From: Sphingomonas endophytica
GTDB lineage: Bacteria; Pseudomonadota; Alphaproteobacteria; Sphingomonadales; Sphingomonadaceae
DNA length: 64,000 nucleotides
Assembly: GCF_014199415.1 (NCBI RefSeq)
Contig: NZ_JACIJN010000001.1
Location: 496,001-560,000 of the forward strand
Direction: 5' to 3'
Shown: positions 17,549 through 26,607 of the stretch, in pieces
How the letters are laid out: every line of letters begins with the position of its first letter
Position numbering within the stretch: the first letter of the stretch is position 1
Position numbers and translations under genes: made by a program
Notes under the pieces: generated by a model
Databases searched by the model: none
What the model saw: the letters and a program-made list of their open reading frames with translations, nothing else
Told to the model about the DNA's origin: nothing

Positions 17549-18771
17549 GCCCGCTGCATCGCCAGATCCGCCAGACGCTGACGATCGCCCGGCGGGATTT
17601 CACCGCAACGGTGTTCACGCCGATCTTCCTGCTCTTCCTCTTCGCGCCGGTCATCATGACCTCGTTCGGCGCGATCGGCGGCATGGGCGCGGCGTCGGTC
17701 ACGCAAGGCTCGGCCGACAAGTCGCGGCTGGTGGCGATGCTGCCCGAGGGGTCGGCGGCGGTCGTGCGTGCGGCCGACGCGCAGCTACGTCCGTTGGTGC
17801 GCGGAGATGCGACGCCGCCGCCCCTGACGCTCCATCCGGCGGTCCGGTCCGCACCGAACGTGGCCCGCGCGATGCTCGACGCGCATGAAACCGACGTCAA
17901 CGCGGTCCTGTACGGCACGCTGGCGCAACCGGTGATCGCCTATGGCACGGCCAATCGTGCCGACGCGCGCTATCTCGCCGCCGTCGCACGCCAGGCCGCG
18001 TTGCTTCAGCGCGCCGGTGCCGCCACCCCGGACGTGCGGATGGAACGCATCGCCACCACCGCGCCGACCGTCGGCGGCCGCAACGCCGCGGCCTTCTTTG
18101 CGGTCTTCGGTATCTTCTTCCTGACGCTGTTCCTCTCGGGTCAGGTGGTCGGCACGATGGCCGAGGAGCGGAACAACAAGGTCATTGAAATCCTTGCCGC
18201 TGCCGTCCCGCTGGAGAGCGTATTTCTCGGCAAGCTGCTGGGCATGTACGGCGTCGCGATGCTGTTCGTTGCCTTCTGGGGTACGGTGCTCAGCCAGATC
18301 GGGATGCTCCTGCCCGGCGATGTCGGGGCCGATATCCGGCAATTGCGCCCGGCAATCGGCCTCCTGCCCTTCGCGGTGCTGTTCGCCGCCTATTTCACCA
18401 CGGCCTTCCTGCTTTTAGGCTCGGTATTTCTGGGGGTTGGCGCGCAGGCCGCGACGATGCGCGAGGTCCAGATGCTCTCGCTGCCGATCACGATCATCCA
18501 GGTCGCGATGTTCGGACTCGCCTCCTCCGCGGTCTCGCACCCGGGCAGCGCGCTGACGACCGCCTCCGAATTGTTCCCGCTATCCTCGCCATTTGCGATG
18601 GCCGGCCGCGCCGCCTCGGGCGCGCAATGGTGGCCGCACCTCGCCGCGCTGGCATGGCAGTTGCTTTGGGTAGCGGTGTTCATCACGATCGGCGCCCGGC
18701 TCTTCCGACGTGGCGTCCTGCAATCCGGCAGCGCCAAACCCGCCTGGAAGCGGCTTTTCGCCCGGCGCTGA
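17545..18771 (+). CDS. ABC-2 transporter permease, NatB-like
   Basis: Membrane partner of the preceding ATPase, 408 residues. It has a single N-terminal TM helix (about 22-45), a periplasmic domain (about 50-180) and then five or six TM helices. The conserved NatB/ABC-2 block VVGTMAEERNNKVIEILAAAVPL is present at about residue 200-222, with the EERNNKV turn typical of the family. Co-translated with the ATPase gene. Confidence 0.88.
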   Translation: MSPLHRQIRQTLTIARRDFTATVFTPIFLLFLFAPVIMTSFGAIGGMGAASVTQGSADKSRLVAMLPEGSAAVVRAADAQLRPLVRGDATPPPLTLHPAVRSAPNVARAMLDAHETDVNAVLYGTLAQPVIAYGTANRADARYLAAVARQAALLQRAGAATPDVRMERIATTAPTVGGRNAAAFFAVFGIFFLTLFLSGQVVGTMAEERNNKVIEILAAAVPLESVFLGKLLGMYGVAMLFVAFWGTVLSQIGMLLPGDVGADIRQLRPAIGLLPFAVLFAAYFTTAFLLLGSVFLGVGAQAATMREVQMLSLPITIIQVAMFGLASSAVSHPGSALTTASELFPLSSPFAMAGRAASGAQWWPHLAALAWQLLWVAVFITIGARLFRRGVLQSGSAKPAWKRLFARR

Positions 18772-18942
18772 CCGGGGGCGAGACAAGGCTCCTGTCGCTT
18801 TTTTGCAACGCCGCAATAGAGTCTTGCAGCGGCGCAGCAATCGACTCGCAACTGTCACGCAACCTTCACATAGTGCGGCCATCGGCGCCCCAACGACGAA
18901 GCCGTCGCGGGTCGCGCTGCGGCGAAAAGGGGAAATTTTCCG

Positions 18943-21900
18943 ATGCGGAACAATCTGTTCGTAGGCGTGGCCGCGGTCGCGCTGGTTATGCCGGTCGCTG
19001 CGATGGCGCAAGAAACCACTTCATCGATCCGCGGCACGGTCACCGCCAATGGTGCGCCGGTGGCTGGCGCGACGGTGGCGATCCTCAACGTCCCGACCGG
19101 TGCCACGACCACGGTCACGACCGATGCCAGCGGCAGCTTCAACGCCACGGGTTTGCGCGTCGGCGGTCCGTACACCGTTACGGTCACCGCGACTGGCTAC
19201 GCCTCGACGCAAGTCACCGATATTCAGACGATTGTCGCGCAGAGTTTCGAGCTGCCGATTGAATTGACGGCGGAGAGCGCGGGCGGCGGGGACATCGTCG
19301 TGACCGCGTCGCGCCTGCCGAACGCTCGCAACCTGAGCCAAGGTCCAGCAACCGTCCTCTCGGCCGCGCAGATCGCCAGCGTCGCTTCGGTCAACCGCGA
19401 CGTACGCGACCTCATGCGCCGCGATCCCTTCGCGCGGCTCGACTATTCGGAGGGCAATGGCCGCGCGGTGAGCTTCGCCGGCCAGAATGCGCGCTTCAAC
19501 CGTTTCTCGGTAGACGGCGTGCCGGTCACCGATAATTTCGGCCTCAACCCCGATGGCCTGCCCACGCGCCGCTCGCCGGTGCCTTTCGACGCGATCGGTC
19601 AGTTCCAGACCAAGGTCGCACCCTATGACGTCCGCGAAGGCAATTTCCAGGGCGGCGCGATCAACGCGATCCTGAAATCTGGCACCAACGAGTTCCACGG
19701 TACCGGCTTCTATGCCTATTCGGCCGATGAATTGACTGGCAAGCGCACCAAGGCCGGACCGGGCGTGCCGACCGGCCGGGTGACCGTACCCGATTTTAAA
19801 TACGAGAATTATGGCGCCGAGCTGTCGGGCCCAATTATCAAGGACAAGCTGTTCTTCATGGTCGCGGGCGAGCGCATCCGCGCCGGCACGCCGATCACCG
19901 AAGGCACACCCGGTAACAACGCCGGCACCATCATTCCTAACATCACCGATGCCGCGGTCGCGCAGATCCGGGAGATCGCGAAGAGCCGCTACGGCTACGA
20001 CACCGGCGGCGTGCTCAACAATTCGGACGATCGTGACGATCGCCTCGTCGCAAAGCTCGACGCGAACCTCTCGGACACCCAGCGCGCCTCGGTGACGTAC
20101 ATGTACACCAAGGACGCGATCCGGTTTAACCAGAACACTCAGGTTGGACCGGCGTCGGGCACCGCGAACGCGCCAGGGCTCGGCCTCGCCTCGAACGGCT
20201 ACGTCGGCTCCAACCGCCTGCATGCCGGCGTTGTCCAGCTGAACTCCGACTGGTCGGACGAATTCTCCACCGAAGTCCGCGGCTTCTACAAGGACTACAA
20301 GCGGGGTCAGGATCCGATCCTGGGACGTGGCTTCGCGCAGTTCCAGGTCTGCACCGCGGCGCAATCCGACCGTGCTGGCTTCGCCGGCGTGGGCAGCGCC
20401 GCGACCGGCATTGATCTTTCGACCAACTGCGCCAATGGCTCGGGCACGGTCTCTTTCGGTCCGGATATCTCGCGCCAGTCGAACGAGCTGACCAGCCGCA
20501 CCTGGGGCGGCACCGTTCAGGCACGCCTGACCCGCGACGATCATGACCTTCGTATCTTTGGCGAAATGTCGGATACGAAGATCGTCAACCTGTTCGTGCA
20601 GCGCAGCGCCGGCGATTATTATTTCGATTCCATCGCCGACTTCGCTGCCGGCAACGCGCAGCGCCTCCGCTATCAAAACGCCGTTCCGAAGCTTGATCCG
20701 ATCGGCGGTGCAGCGCGGTTCCAGTATCAATCGTATGCGTTCGGTATTCAGGACAATTGGCGGATCAGTGACCTGCTGACGTTGTCCTATGGCGCCCGCT
20801 ACGACATGTACGGCGGTCACAGCCGTCCGGCGCTCAACCAGAATTTCGTCAGCCGTTATGGCTTCACCAACCAGACCTACATCTCGGGTCGTGGGGTGTT
20901 CCAGCCGCGCATCGGCTTCGACTTCAAGCCGACATCGCAGCTGACCTTCCGCGGCGGGATCGGCATCTTCTCGGGTGGCTCGCCGGACGTCTATGTTTCG
21001 AACAGCTTCTCCAATACCGGCTTCCTGACCAACAGCATCGACGTCACCCAGTCGAACAACGGCAGCTATTCGGTGGGCACTGGGGCGCAGGTGCTGAGCA
21101 ACGTCAACGGGACGACCATACCCACTGCGGCCAACGATCTGGTGACCAGCCCCACCAACACCACCAACGCGCCGACCAACGCGCTCGACCGCAACTTCCG
21201 CCTGCCGTCACAATGGCGCGGAACGCTGTCGGCCGATTACGACACCGACTTCGGCGGCTTCCTGGGGGGCGGATGGCATCTCGGTGCGGACTTCCTGTGG
21301 TCGGACGTGCGCGATCAGGTCTATTTCGCAGACTATCGCGTCGTCGCCAGCGGGCTGACCACGCCCGATGGTCGCCCGCGCTATCAGGCCATTACGAGCT
21401 TCGCCGATCGCTTCCAGGACATCGTCCTGAATAACACGAGCCGCGGCCGGTCGCTGATCGGTGTCGCGCGGTTCGACAAGTCATTCGACGTGGGGCTCAG
21501 CTTCTCGGCGAGCTACGCCTATCAGGACGTGAAGGACAAGACGCCGGCCACCTCGTCGACGGCAGGCTCGAACTATGCCAATGGCGCGTTCTTCGACGGC
21601 TCGGGCGCGGCGTACGGCATTTCGAACGATCAGGTCCGTCACCTGATCAAATATGGTGTCACATTCGATCACGCCTTCTTCGGCGACTATAAGACCAATA
21701 TCGCGCTGTTCGGAGAGACGCGCATCGGCAAGCCGTTTAGCTACACGATGCAGGACACGTCGTCGAACCGCAGCCCGATCTTCGGCAACGTCGGCACACA
21801 GCAGCGCTACCTTATGTATGTGCCGGTTTCGCCGACCGATCCGCTGGTCAGCTACGGCAACACGGTCGTGAACGGCATCGTAACGCAGACCGCCGCGCAA

Positions 21901-22344
21901 ACAGCCGCCAATCTCGACGCGTTGATCAATTCGAGTGGCCTATCCAAGTTCCGCGGCAAGATCGCGCCGCGCAACGCCTTCAACTCGCCATGGTTTACAA
22001 AGATCGACCTGCACATCTCGCAGGAAATTCCTACCGGGCTCGGTGGCAGCCGCGTCACCCTGTTCGCGGATGTCGAGAATGTCGGCAATCTGATCAACAA
22101 GAACTGGGGTCAGATCCGCGAATATTCGTTCCCGTACACCACCGCGGCGATTCAGGTGCAGTGCTTGCAGACCGCCGTTGCGACCGGCACAAACCCGAGC
22201 AGCGCTCAGACCACAGCGAATTCATCGCAGGCGTGCGCGCAATATCGCTACACCGCACCCCGCGTCGCGCCGGATCAGCAGAACGTGATCTCGTCGCGTC
22301 AGTCGCTCTACTCGGTACGGATCGGCGCGCGCTTCAGCTTCTGA
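18943..22344 (+). CDS. TonB-dependent receptor, Oar-like with carboxypeptidase-type N-domain
   Basis: Outer-membrane active transporter of 1133 residues. Signal peptide (1-23, ends AMA-QE), a CarboxypepD_reg-like beta-sandwich (about 28-105), a plug (about 115-230) and a long beta-barrel ending in SVRIGARFSF with a terminal Phe. There is no TonB-box motif I would insist on. This Oar/OmpA-like class is large in sphingomonads and its cargo is usually unknown. Codon use is visibly less GC-extreme than its neighbours, normal for this highly expressed class. A strong terminator follows. Confidence 0.9.
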   Translation: MRNNLFVGVAAVALVMPVAAMAQETTSSIRGTVTANGAPVAGATVAILNVPTGATTTVTTDASGSFNATGLRVGGPYTVTVTATGYASTQVTDIQTIVAQSFELPIELTAESAGGGDIVVTASRLPNARNLSQGPATVLSAAQIASVASVNRDVRDLMRRDPFARLDYSEGNGRAVSFAGQNARFNRFSVDGVPVTDNFGLNPDGLPTRRSPVPFDAIGQFQTKVAPYDVREGNFQGGAINAILKSGTNEFHGTGFYAYSADELTGKRTKAGPGVPTGRVTVPDFKYENYGAELSGPIIKDKLFFMVAGERIRAGTPITEGTPGNNAGTIIPNITDAAVAQIREIAKSRYGYDTGGVLNNSDDRDDRLVAKLDANLSDTQRASVTYMYTKDAIRFNQNTQVGPASGTANAPGLGLASNGYVGSNRLHAGVVQLNSDWSDEFSTEVRGFYKDYKRGQDPILGRGFAQFQVCTAAQSDRAGFAGVGSAATGIDLSTNCANGSGTVSFGPDISRQSNELTSRTWGGTVQARLTRDDHDLRIFGEMSDTKIVNLFVQRSAGDYYFDSIADFAAGNAQRLRYQNAVPKLDPIGGAARFQYQSYAFGIQDNWRISDLLTLSYGARYDMYGGHSRPALNQNFVSRYGFTNQTYISGRGVFQPRIGFDFKPTSQLTFRGGIGIFSGGSPDVYVSNSFSNTGFLTNSIDVTQSNNGSYSVGTGAQVLSNVNGTTIPTAANDLVTSPTNTTNAPTNALDRNFRLPSQWRGTLSADYDTDFGGFLGGGWHLGADFLWSDVRDQVYFADYRVVASGLTTPDGRPRYQAITSFADRFQDIVLNNTSRGRSLIGVARFDKSFDVGLSFSASYAYQDVKDKTPATSSTAGSNYANGAFFDGSGAAYGISNDQVRHLIKYGVTFDHAFFGDYKTNIALFGETRIGKPFSYTMQDTSSNRSPIFGNVGTQQRYLMYVPVSPTDPLVSYGNTVVNGIVTQTAAQTAANLDALINSSGLSKFRGKIAPRNAFNSPWFTKIDLHISQEIPTGLGGSRVTLFADVENVGNLINKNWGQIREYSFPYTTAAIQVQCLQTAVATGTNPSSAQTTANSSQACAQYRYTAPRVAPDQQNVISSRQSLYSVRIGARFSF

Positions 22345-22366
22345 TCGCCCATCGCCGACCCACAGC

Positions 22367-22405
22367 GGGCCGCCGTTCCTTCGGGCACGGCGGCCCTTCT
22401 TTTTG
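22367..22405 (+). terminator. Rho-independent terminator after Oar-like receptor
   Basis: GGGCCGCCGT (22367-22376) pairs perfectly with ACGGCGGCCC (22387-22396) around a 10-nt loop, followed by TTCTTTTT. It lies 23 bp after the receptor stop and 34 bp before the histidine kinase start. Confidence 0.9.
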
Positions 22406-22438
22406 CGCGCGGCAGCCGGTGGGTGTAGAGAGGACGGA

Positions 22439-23590
22439 ATGGCGACTTCCGCGACTTCCGTCTCCGCTGCTCCTGCCCCGTCCGCTCATGCCGGCACGCC
22501 GGAGCGCCCGCTGTTTGTCCGACCGTTCTTCGAGAACAAGGCCTCGGCGTTCTGGAAGCTCCAGGCGGTCGGCTGGACCGGCTATCTGGTGCTGCGGCTC
22601 GTCTCGTCGCTGAGCAGCAATGCCTCTCTGCAGGTGATCGGCTCGGTGCTGATCGAGTCGATCATCGGCTATTGCATCACCTTGCTGCTGTCGGTGCTGT
22701 ACGGCCATTATCGACAGCTGCCGCGGGTCACCGGCATCCTGCTGTCGATCTTCACGCTCGCGGCGGCGACGTTCCTCTATGCGACGCTCTACGCCTTCTC
22801 GTTCAGCCTGATCCGGCTTGCCGCGCCCGGCGTCGACCTCACCCTGCTGCTTGCCGCGCTGTTCCTTAGCTTCACCACGCTCGCCGGCTGGTCAGCGCTG
22901 TACTTCGGGATCAACTTCTACCTCATCCTCGAGGATCAGATCGACCAGATGGAGCATCTGGAAAATCAGGCCTCGTCGGCGCAGCTTGCGATGCTACGCT
23001 ACCAACTCAACCCGCATTTCCTGTTCAACACGCTCAACTCGATTTCGACACTGGTACTGCTGAAGCAGACCGAGCGTGCAAACGCGATGCTGAGCCGGCT
23101 CTCGTCGTTCCTGCGCTACACGCTCGCCAACGAACCGACCGCGCATGTCACGGTCGCGCAGGAGGTTGAGACACTGAAATTGTATCTCGAAATCGAAAAG
23201 ATGCGGTTCGAGGACCGGCTGCGTCCGAAATTCGACATCGACCCGGCGTCGGAAAAGGCCCGCCTGCCCTCGCTGCTGCTCCAGCCGCTGGTCGAAAACG
23301 CGATCAAATATGCCGTGACGCCGCAGGAGGATGGCGCGGAGATCTGCGTCGCCATTCGGCTCGTCGGCGACAGGGTGCTGCTCGGCGTATCCGATACCGG
23401 TCCGGGTTTGATGCCGACGAAATCGCGGCCAAGCCTTTCAACCGGCGTGGGCATCGCCAATATCAGGGAGCGGCTGGCGCAGGCTTACGGGCCGGACCAC
23501 CGCTTCGATGTGCGGGCCATGCCGACGGGCGGGTTCGGGGTCGAGATCGAGATCCCGTACCAGCTCGAAGTACCGAACAGAGAGGTGTGA
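22439..23590 (+). CDS. LytS/YehU-type sensor histidine kinase
   Basis: Membrane-bound histidine kinase of the His_kinase (LytS-like) family, 383 residues. Four TM helices (about 40-170) replace a large sensor domain. The phospho-acceptor is the His in QLNPHFLFNTLNSI (about residue 197), the G-box is SDTGPGL and the end has GVGIANIRERL. The start ATG 22439 has GAGGA upstream. Its stop overlaps the response regulator start by one base (TGATG), so it forms a two-component pair with it. Confidence 0.9.
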   Translation: MATSATSVSAAPAPSAHAGTPERPLFVRPFFENKASAFWKLQAVGWTGYLVLRLVSSLSSNASLQVIGSVLIESIIGYCITLLLSVLYGHYRQLPRVTGILLSIFTLAAATFLYATLYAFSFSLIRLAAPGVDLTLLLAALFLSFTTLAGWSALYFGINFYLILEDQIDQMEHLENQASSAQLAMLRYQLNPHFLFNTLNSISTLVLLKQTERANAMLSRLSSFLRYTLANEPTAHVTVAQEVETLKLYLEIEKMRFEDRLRPKFDIDPASEKARLPSLLLQPLVENAIKYAVTPQEDGAEICVAIRLVGDRVLLGVSDTGPGLMPTKSRPSLSTGVGIANIRERLAQAYGPDHRFDVRAMPTGGFGVEIEIPYQLEVPNREV

Positions 23591-24390
23591 TGACCATTCG
23601 TACCATCCTCGTCGACGACGAGCCGCTTGCGATCCAGGGGCTCGAACTGCGGCTACAGGCGCACGACGACGTTGAAATTATCGCCAAGTGCCAGAACGGC
23701 CGCGAGGCGATCAGCGCGATCAAGACCCACAAGCCCGACCTCGTCTTCCTCGACATCCAGATGCCCGGGTTCGACGGCTTTTCGGTCGTGCAAGGGCTGA
23801 TGGATGTCGAGCCGCCGCTCTTCGTCTTCGTCACCGCCTATTCCGATCATGCGATCCGTGCGTTCGAGGCGCAGGCGACCGATTATCTGATGAAGCCGGT
23901 GGAGGAATCGCGGCTGGCCGACACGCTCGACCGCGTCCGCCAGCGGCTCTCCGAGCGGCAGAGCGCGGGCGAGGCCGAGAAGCTCAAGGAGGCGCTCGCC
24001 GAGCATGCGCCCGAAGCGGCGGCGGAGATGGCCGACGGCGGCGACGCGGTGAACGCCAGCCGCTTCGAGAAAATGATCAATATCAAGGATCAGGGCCAGA
24101 TCTTCCGCGTCGACGTCGATACGATCGAGCGCATCGACGCCGCCGGCGATTATATGGTGATCTACACCGGCGACCGGAACCTGATCCTGCGCGAGACGAT
24201 GAAGGATCTCGAGAAGCGGCTCGATCCCCGGCGGTTCCAGCGCATCCACCGCTCGACGATCGTCAACCTCGATCTCGTCAAGCAGGTCAAGCCGCACACC
24301 AACGGTGAATGCTTCCTCGTGCTCGATTCGGGCGCGAACGTGAAGGTGAGCCGCAGCTACCGCGACGTGGTGGCGCGCTTCGTCCATTGA
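23590..24390 (+). CDS. LytTR-family response regulator
   Basis: Partner of the preceding kinase, 266 residues. Receiver domain 1-120 has the acidic pair DDE (about residue 9), phosphorylation Asp in VFLDIQMPG, T in VTAYSD and K in LMKPVEE. A flexible Ala/Glu-rich linker follows. The C-terminal LytTR DNA-binding domain (about 160-266) shows RFQRIHRSTIVNLDLV and ends in YRDVVARF. Target genes are unknown; the adjacent Oar-like receptor and TrhO gene are candidates. Confidence 0.92.
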   Translation: MTIRTILVDDEPLAIQGLELRLQAHDDVEIIAKCQNGREAISAIKTHKPDLVFLDIQMPGFDGFSVVQGLMDVEPPLFVFVTAYSDHAIRAFEAQATDYLMKPVEESRLADTLDRVRQRLSERQSAGEAEKLKEALAEHAPEAAAEMADGGDAVNASRFEKMINIKDQGQIFRVDVDTIERIDAAGDYMVIYTGDRNLILRETMKDLEKRLDPRRFQRIHRSTIVNLDLVKQVKPHTNGECFLVLDSGANVKVSRSYRDVVARFVH

Positions 24391-25322
24391 TCACGCCCGG
24401 AAACACCAGGGTATCGGCACTCTATCGTTTCGCCCGCTTCGACGATCCGCACGCGCTGCGCGAACCGCTGCTCGCCGCGGCGCGGGCGGCGGGGATCAAG
24501 GGTACGTTGTTGCTCGCGGGCGAAGGGATCAACGGCACGATCGCGGGTACGCCCGCTGCGCTCGATGCGGTGATCGCGCACATTCGCGCGCTGCCCGGCT
24601 GCGCCGAGCTGTCGCTCAAGCATAGCTGGGCAGCGGCGATGCCGTTTCACCGGCTCAAGGTGAAGGTGAAGCGCGAGATCGTGACGATGGGCGTGACGGT
24701 CGATCCGTTGACCGACGCCGGCACCTATGTCGCCCCGGCCGAGTGGAACGCGCTGATCGCCGATCCCGAAACGTTGGTGATCGACACCCGCAACGATTAT
24801 GAGGTCGCGGTCGGCACGTTCGCCGGCGCGGTCGATCCCGAAACCGCCGGTTTCGCTGACTTCCCCGACTGGTTCCGTACCCGGCGCGAGACGTTGCTGG
24901 CGGGCAAGAAGCGGGTGGCAATGTTCTGCACCGGCGGCATCCGCTGCGAGAAGTCGACCGCCTTTCTGAAGGCGGAGGGCATTAAGCAGGTGCATCATCT
25001 CGACGGCGGCATCCTGCGCTATCTTGAAGAGGTGCCGGCGGCCGCGAGCGCGTGGCAAGGTGAGTGTTTCGTGTTCGATCAGCGGGTCGCAGTCGGGCAC
25101 GGGCTCGCGCCCGGTACGCATGTTCTTTGCTTTGCGTGCCGGATGCCGGTCAGCGCCACGGATCGCACCTCGTCGGCCTATGTCGAGGGGGTGAGCTGCC
25201 CCGCGTGCGTCGGTGAACGGAGCGACGAAGAACGCACCGGCTATGCCGAACGCCACCGCCAGGAGCGGTTGGCGGCGGCGCGCGGCGAAGCGCATGTCGG
25301 GAAGCGGTTCGATCAGGACTGA
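24387..25322 (+). CDS. trhO: tRNA uridine(34) hydroxylase TrhO (rhodanese-like)
   Basis: Enzyme that hydroxylates uridine 34 in the tRNA wobble position (YceA/TrhO family), 311 residues. N-terminal acylphosphatase-like domain with LLAGEGINGTIAG, then a rhodanese domain with active-site loop CTGGIRCEKS, and a C-terminal Cys-rich region (CFACR, CPAC). No ATG or GTG exists at the proper N-terminus. The TTG at 24387 overlaps the regulator stop (TTGA) and gives a family-like start, so translation is probably coupled to the two-component operon. Confidence 0.88.
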   Translation: MITPGNTRVSALYRFARFDDPHALREPLLAAARAAGIKGTLLLAGEGINGTIAGTPAALDAVIAHIRALPGCAELSLKHSWAAAMPFHRLKVKVKREIVTMGVTVDPLTDAGTYVAPAEWNALIADPETLVIDTRNDYEVAVGTFAGAVDPETAGFADFPDWFRTRRETLLAGKKRVAMFCTGGIRCEKSTAFLKAEGIKQVHHLDGGILRYLEEVPAAASAWQGECFVFDQRVAVGHGLAPGTHVLCFACRMPVSATDRTSSAYVEGVSCPACVGERSDEERTGYAERHRQERLAAARGEAHVGKRFDQD

Positions 25323-25416
25323 TCGCGCTCGCTGGCGACATGAAAACGGTCGGACCTAATCCAGATCGATAGCGTTTCCCCGGTGTAACGACATGACGGC
25401 TCCGGGGGCTTCGTAG

Positions 25417-26502
25417 ATGACGATTGATCGACAGCGCGTCGCAAATGGCGGGCTGATCCTCTTCCTGCTGCTGATGTCAGTCGGGTTGCTGCTGGTCGTC
25501 TCGGGATTTCTCGGCGCCTTGCTCTGGGCGGCGCTGGCTGCCTTGCTGTTCCAGCCGATCTTCCAACGCGTTGCTCGGCACTGGCCAGCGCGGCGCAACA
25601 TGGCGGCGGCGCTGACGCTCTTGGTCATCACCTTCGCGGTCGTGATCCCGGCGCTGATCCTCGGCAGCATGATCGTCGACCAGGCCGCAGGCGTGTACGA
25701 GCAGATGCGCAATGGTCAGATCGACTTTGCGATGTACTTCAAGCAGGTGCATGATGCGCTGCCGTCGCGCTTGCAGCAGTTGCTCGACAGCGCCGGGTTG
25801 AACAGCCTCGAACGCGCGCAGGCGCGAGTCACCGCGACGCTGAGCAACAGCGCGAGTGTCCTCACCCGGCAGGCCTTGTCGATCGGCGCCAACGCCGCGG
25901 CATTTCTGCTGGCGTTCGGCGTCGGGCTGTACGTCACCTTCTTCCTGTTGCGCGACGGTGAGCGGATCGGCCCGGCGATCGTGCGCGCATTGCCGCTGGA
26001 ACGGTCGGTGGCCGAGCGGCTCGCGGAGAAGTTCGTTGCGGTGGTGCGCGCGACGATCAAGGGGTCGGGCGTGGTGGCGCTGGTGCAGGGAGCGCTGGGC
26101 GCGATCACCTTCTGGATCGTCGGCCTCCCCGCGGCATTGCTGTGGGGCGTGCTGATGGCGATCGCCGCGCTGCTGCCCGCGGTTGGGCCGGCGATAATCT
26201 GGGGGCCGGTCGCCATCTATCTGCTCGCGACCGGTGCGATCTGGCAGGCGGTGGTGGTGATCGTCTCCGGCGTGTTCGTGATCGGGTTGGCCGACAACGT
26301 GCTGCGCCCCATTCTGGTCGGTCGCGACACCGGATTGCCCGACTGGCTGGTATTGGTGACGACGCTTGGCGGTATCGACGTGCTGGGCTTGAGCGGGATC
26401 GTCGTCGGTCCGGTGGTGGCAGCGCTGTTCCTGACCGGATGGACGATCCTGAGCGAGCAGCGCGGGGTGGCGATCCCTGCCGTGGAGGAGGGTGCCGGCT
26501 AA
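25417..26502 (+). CDS. AI-2E family transporter (PerM-like)
   Basis: Integral membrane protein of 361 residues with about eight TM helices. N-terminal pair (about 12-70), a central soluble amphipathic region (about 90-150), then the conserved family core with GVGLYVTFFLLRDG and the C-terminal ALLPAVGPAIIWGPVAIYL and GLSGIVVGPVVAALFLTGW segments. Members include the TqsA autoinducer-2 exporter and PerM; the substrate here is unknown. Stands alone between trhO and the ABC-F gene. Confidence 0.88.
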   Translation: MTIDRQRVANGGLILFLLLMSVGLLLVVSGFLGALLWAALAALLFQPIFQRVARHWPARRNMAAALTLLVITFAVVIPALILGSMIVDQAAGVYEQMRNGQIDFAMYFKQVHDALPSRLQQLLDSAGLNSLERAQARVTATLSNSASVLTRQALSIGANAAAFLLAFGVGLYVTFFLLRDGERIGPAIVRALPLERSVAERLAEKFVAVVRATIKGSGVVALVQGALGAITFWIVGLPAALLWGVLMAIAALLPAVGPAIIWGPVAIYLLATGAIWQAVVVIVSGVFVIGLADNVLRPILVGRDTGLPDWLVLVTTLGGIDVLGLSGIVVGPVVAALFLTGWTILSEQRGVAIPAVEEGAG

Positions 26503-26607
26503 CCCCGGCCGGCGTTTCGCTCCGCCGACCGCGGGCGTCTTTCGCGGCCGACCGTATGATTGCCGCCGCCCTTCCCCCTTCCCGCGCGATCCGCTACAGG
26601 CGCGCGC

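Noticed and set aside
14771..18771. NdvA-like and NatAB-like genes as one large efflux operon
   Set aside because: A 72-bp gap with a fresh ribosome site separates them, and no shared signal links them; treated as neighbours.
18777..18804. Terminator after the NatB-like permease (GACA/TGTC stem then T6)
   Set aside because: Stem is only 4 bp with a bulge; too weak to call despite the T tract.
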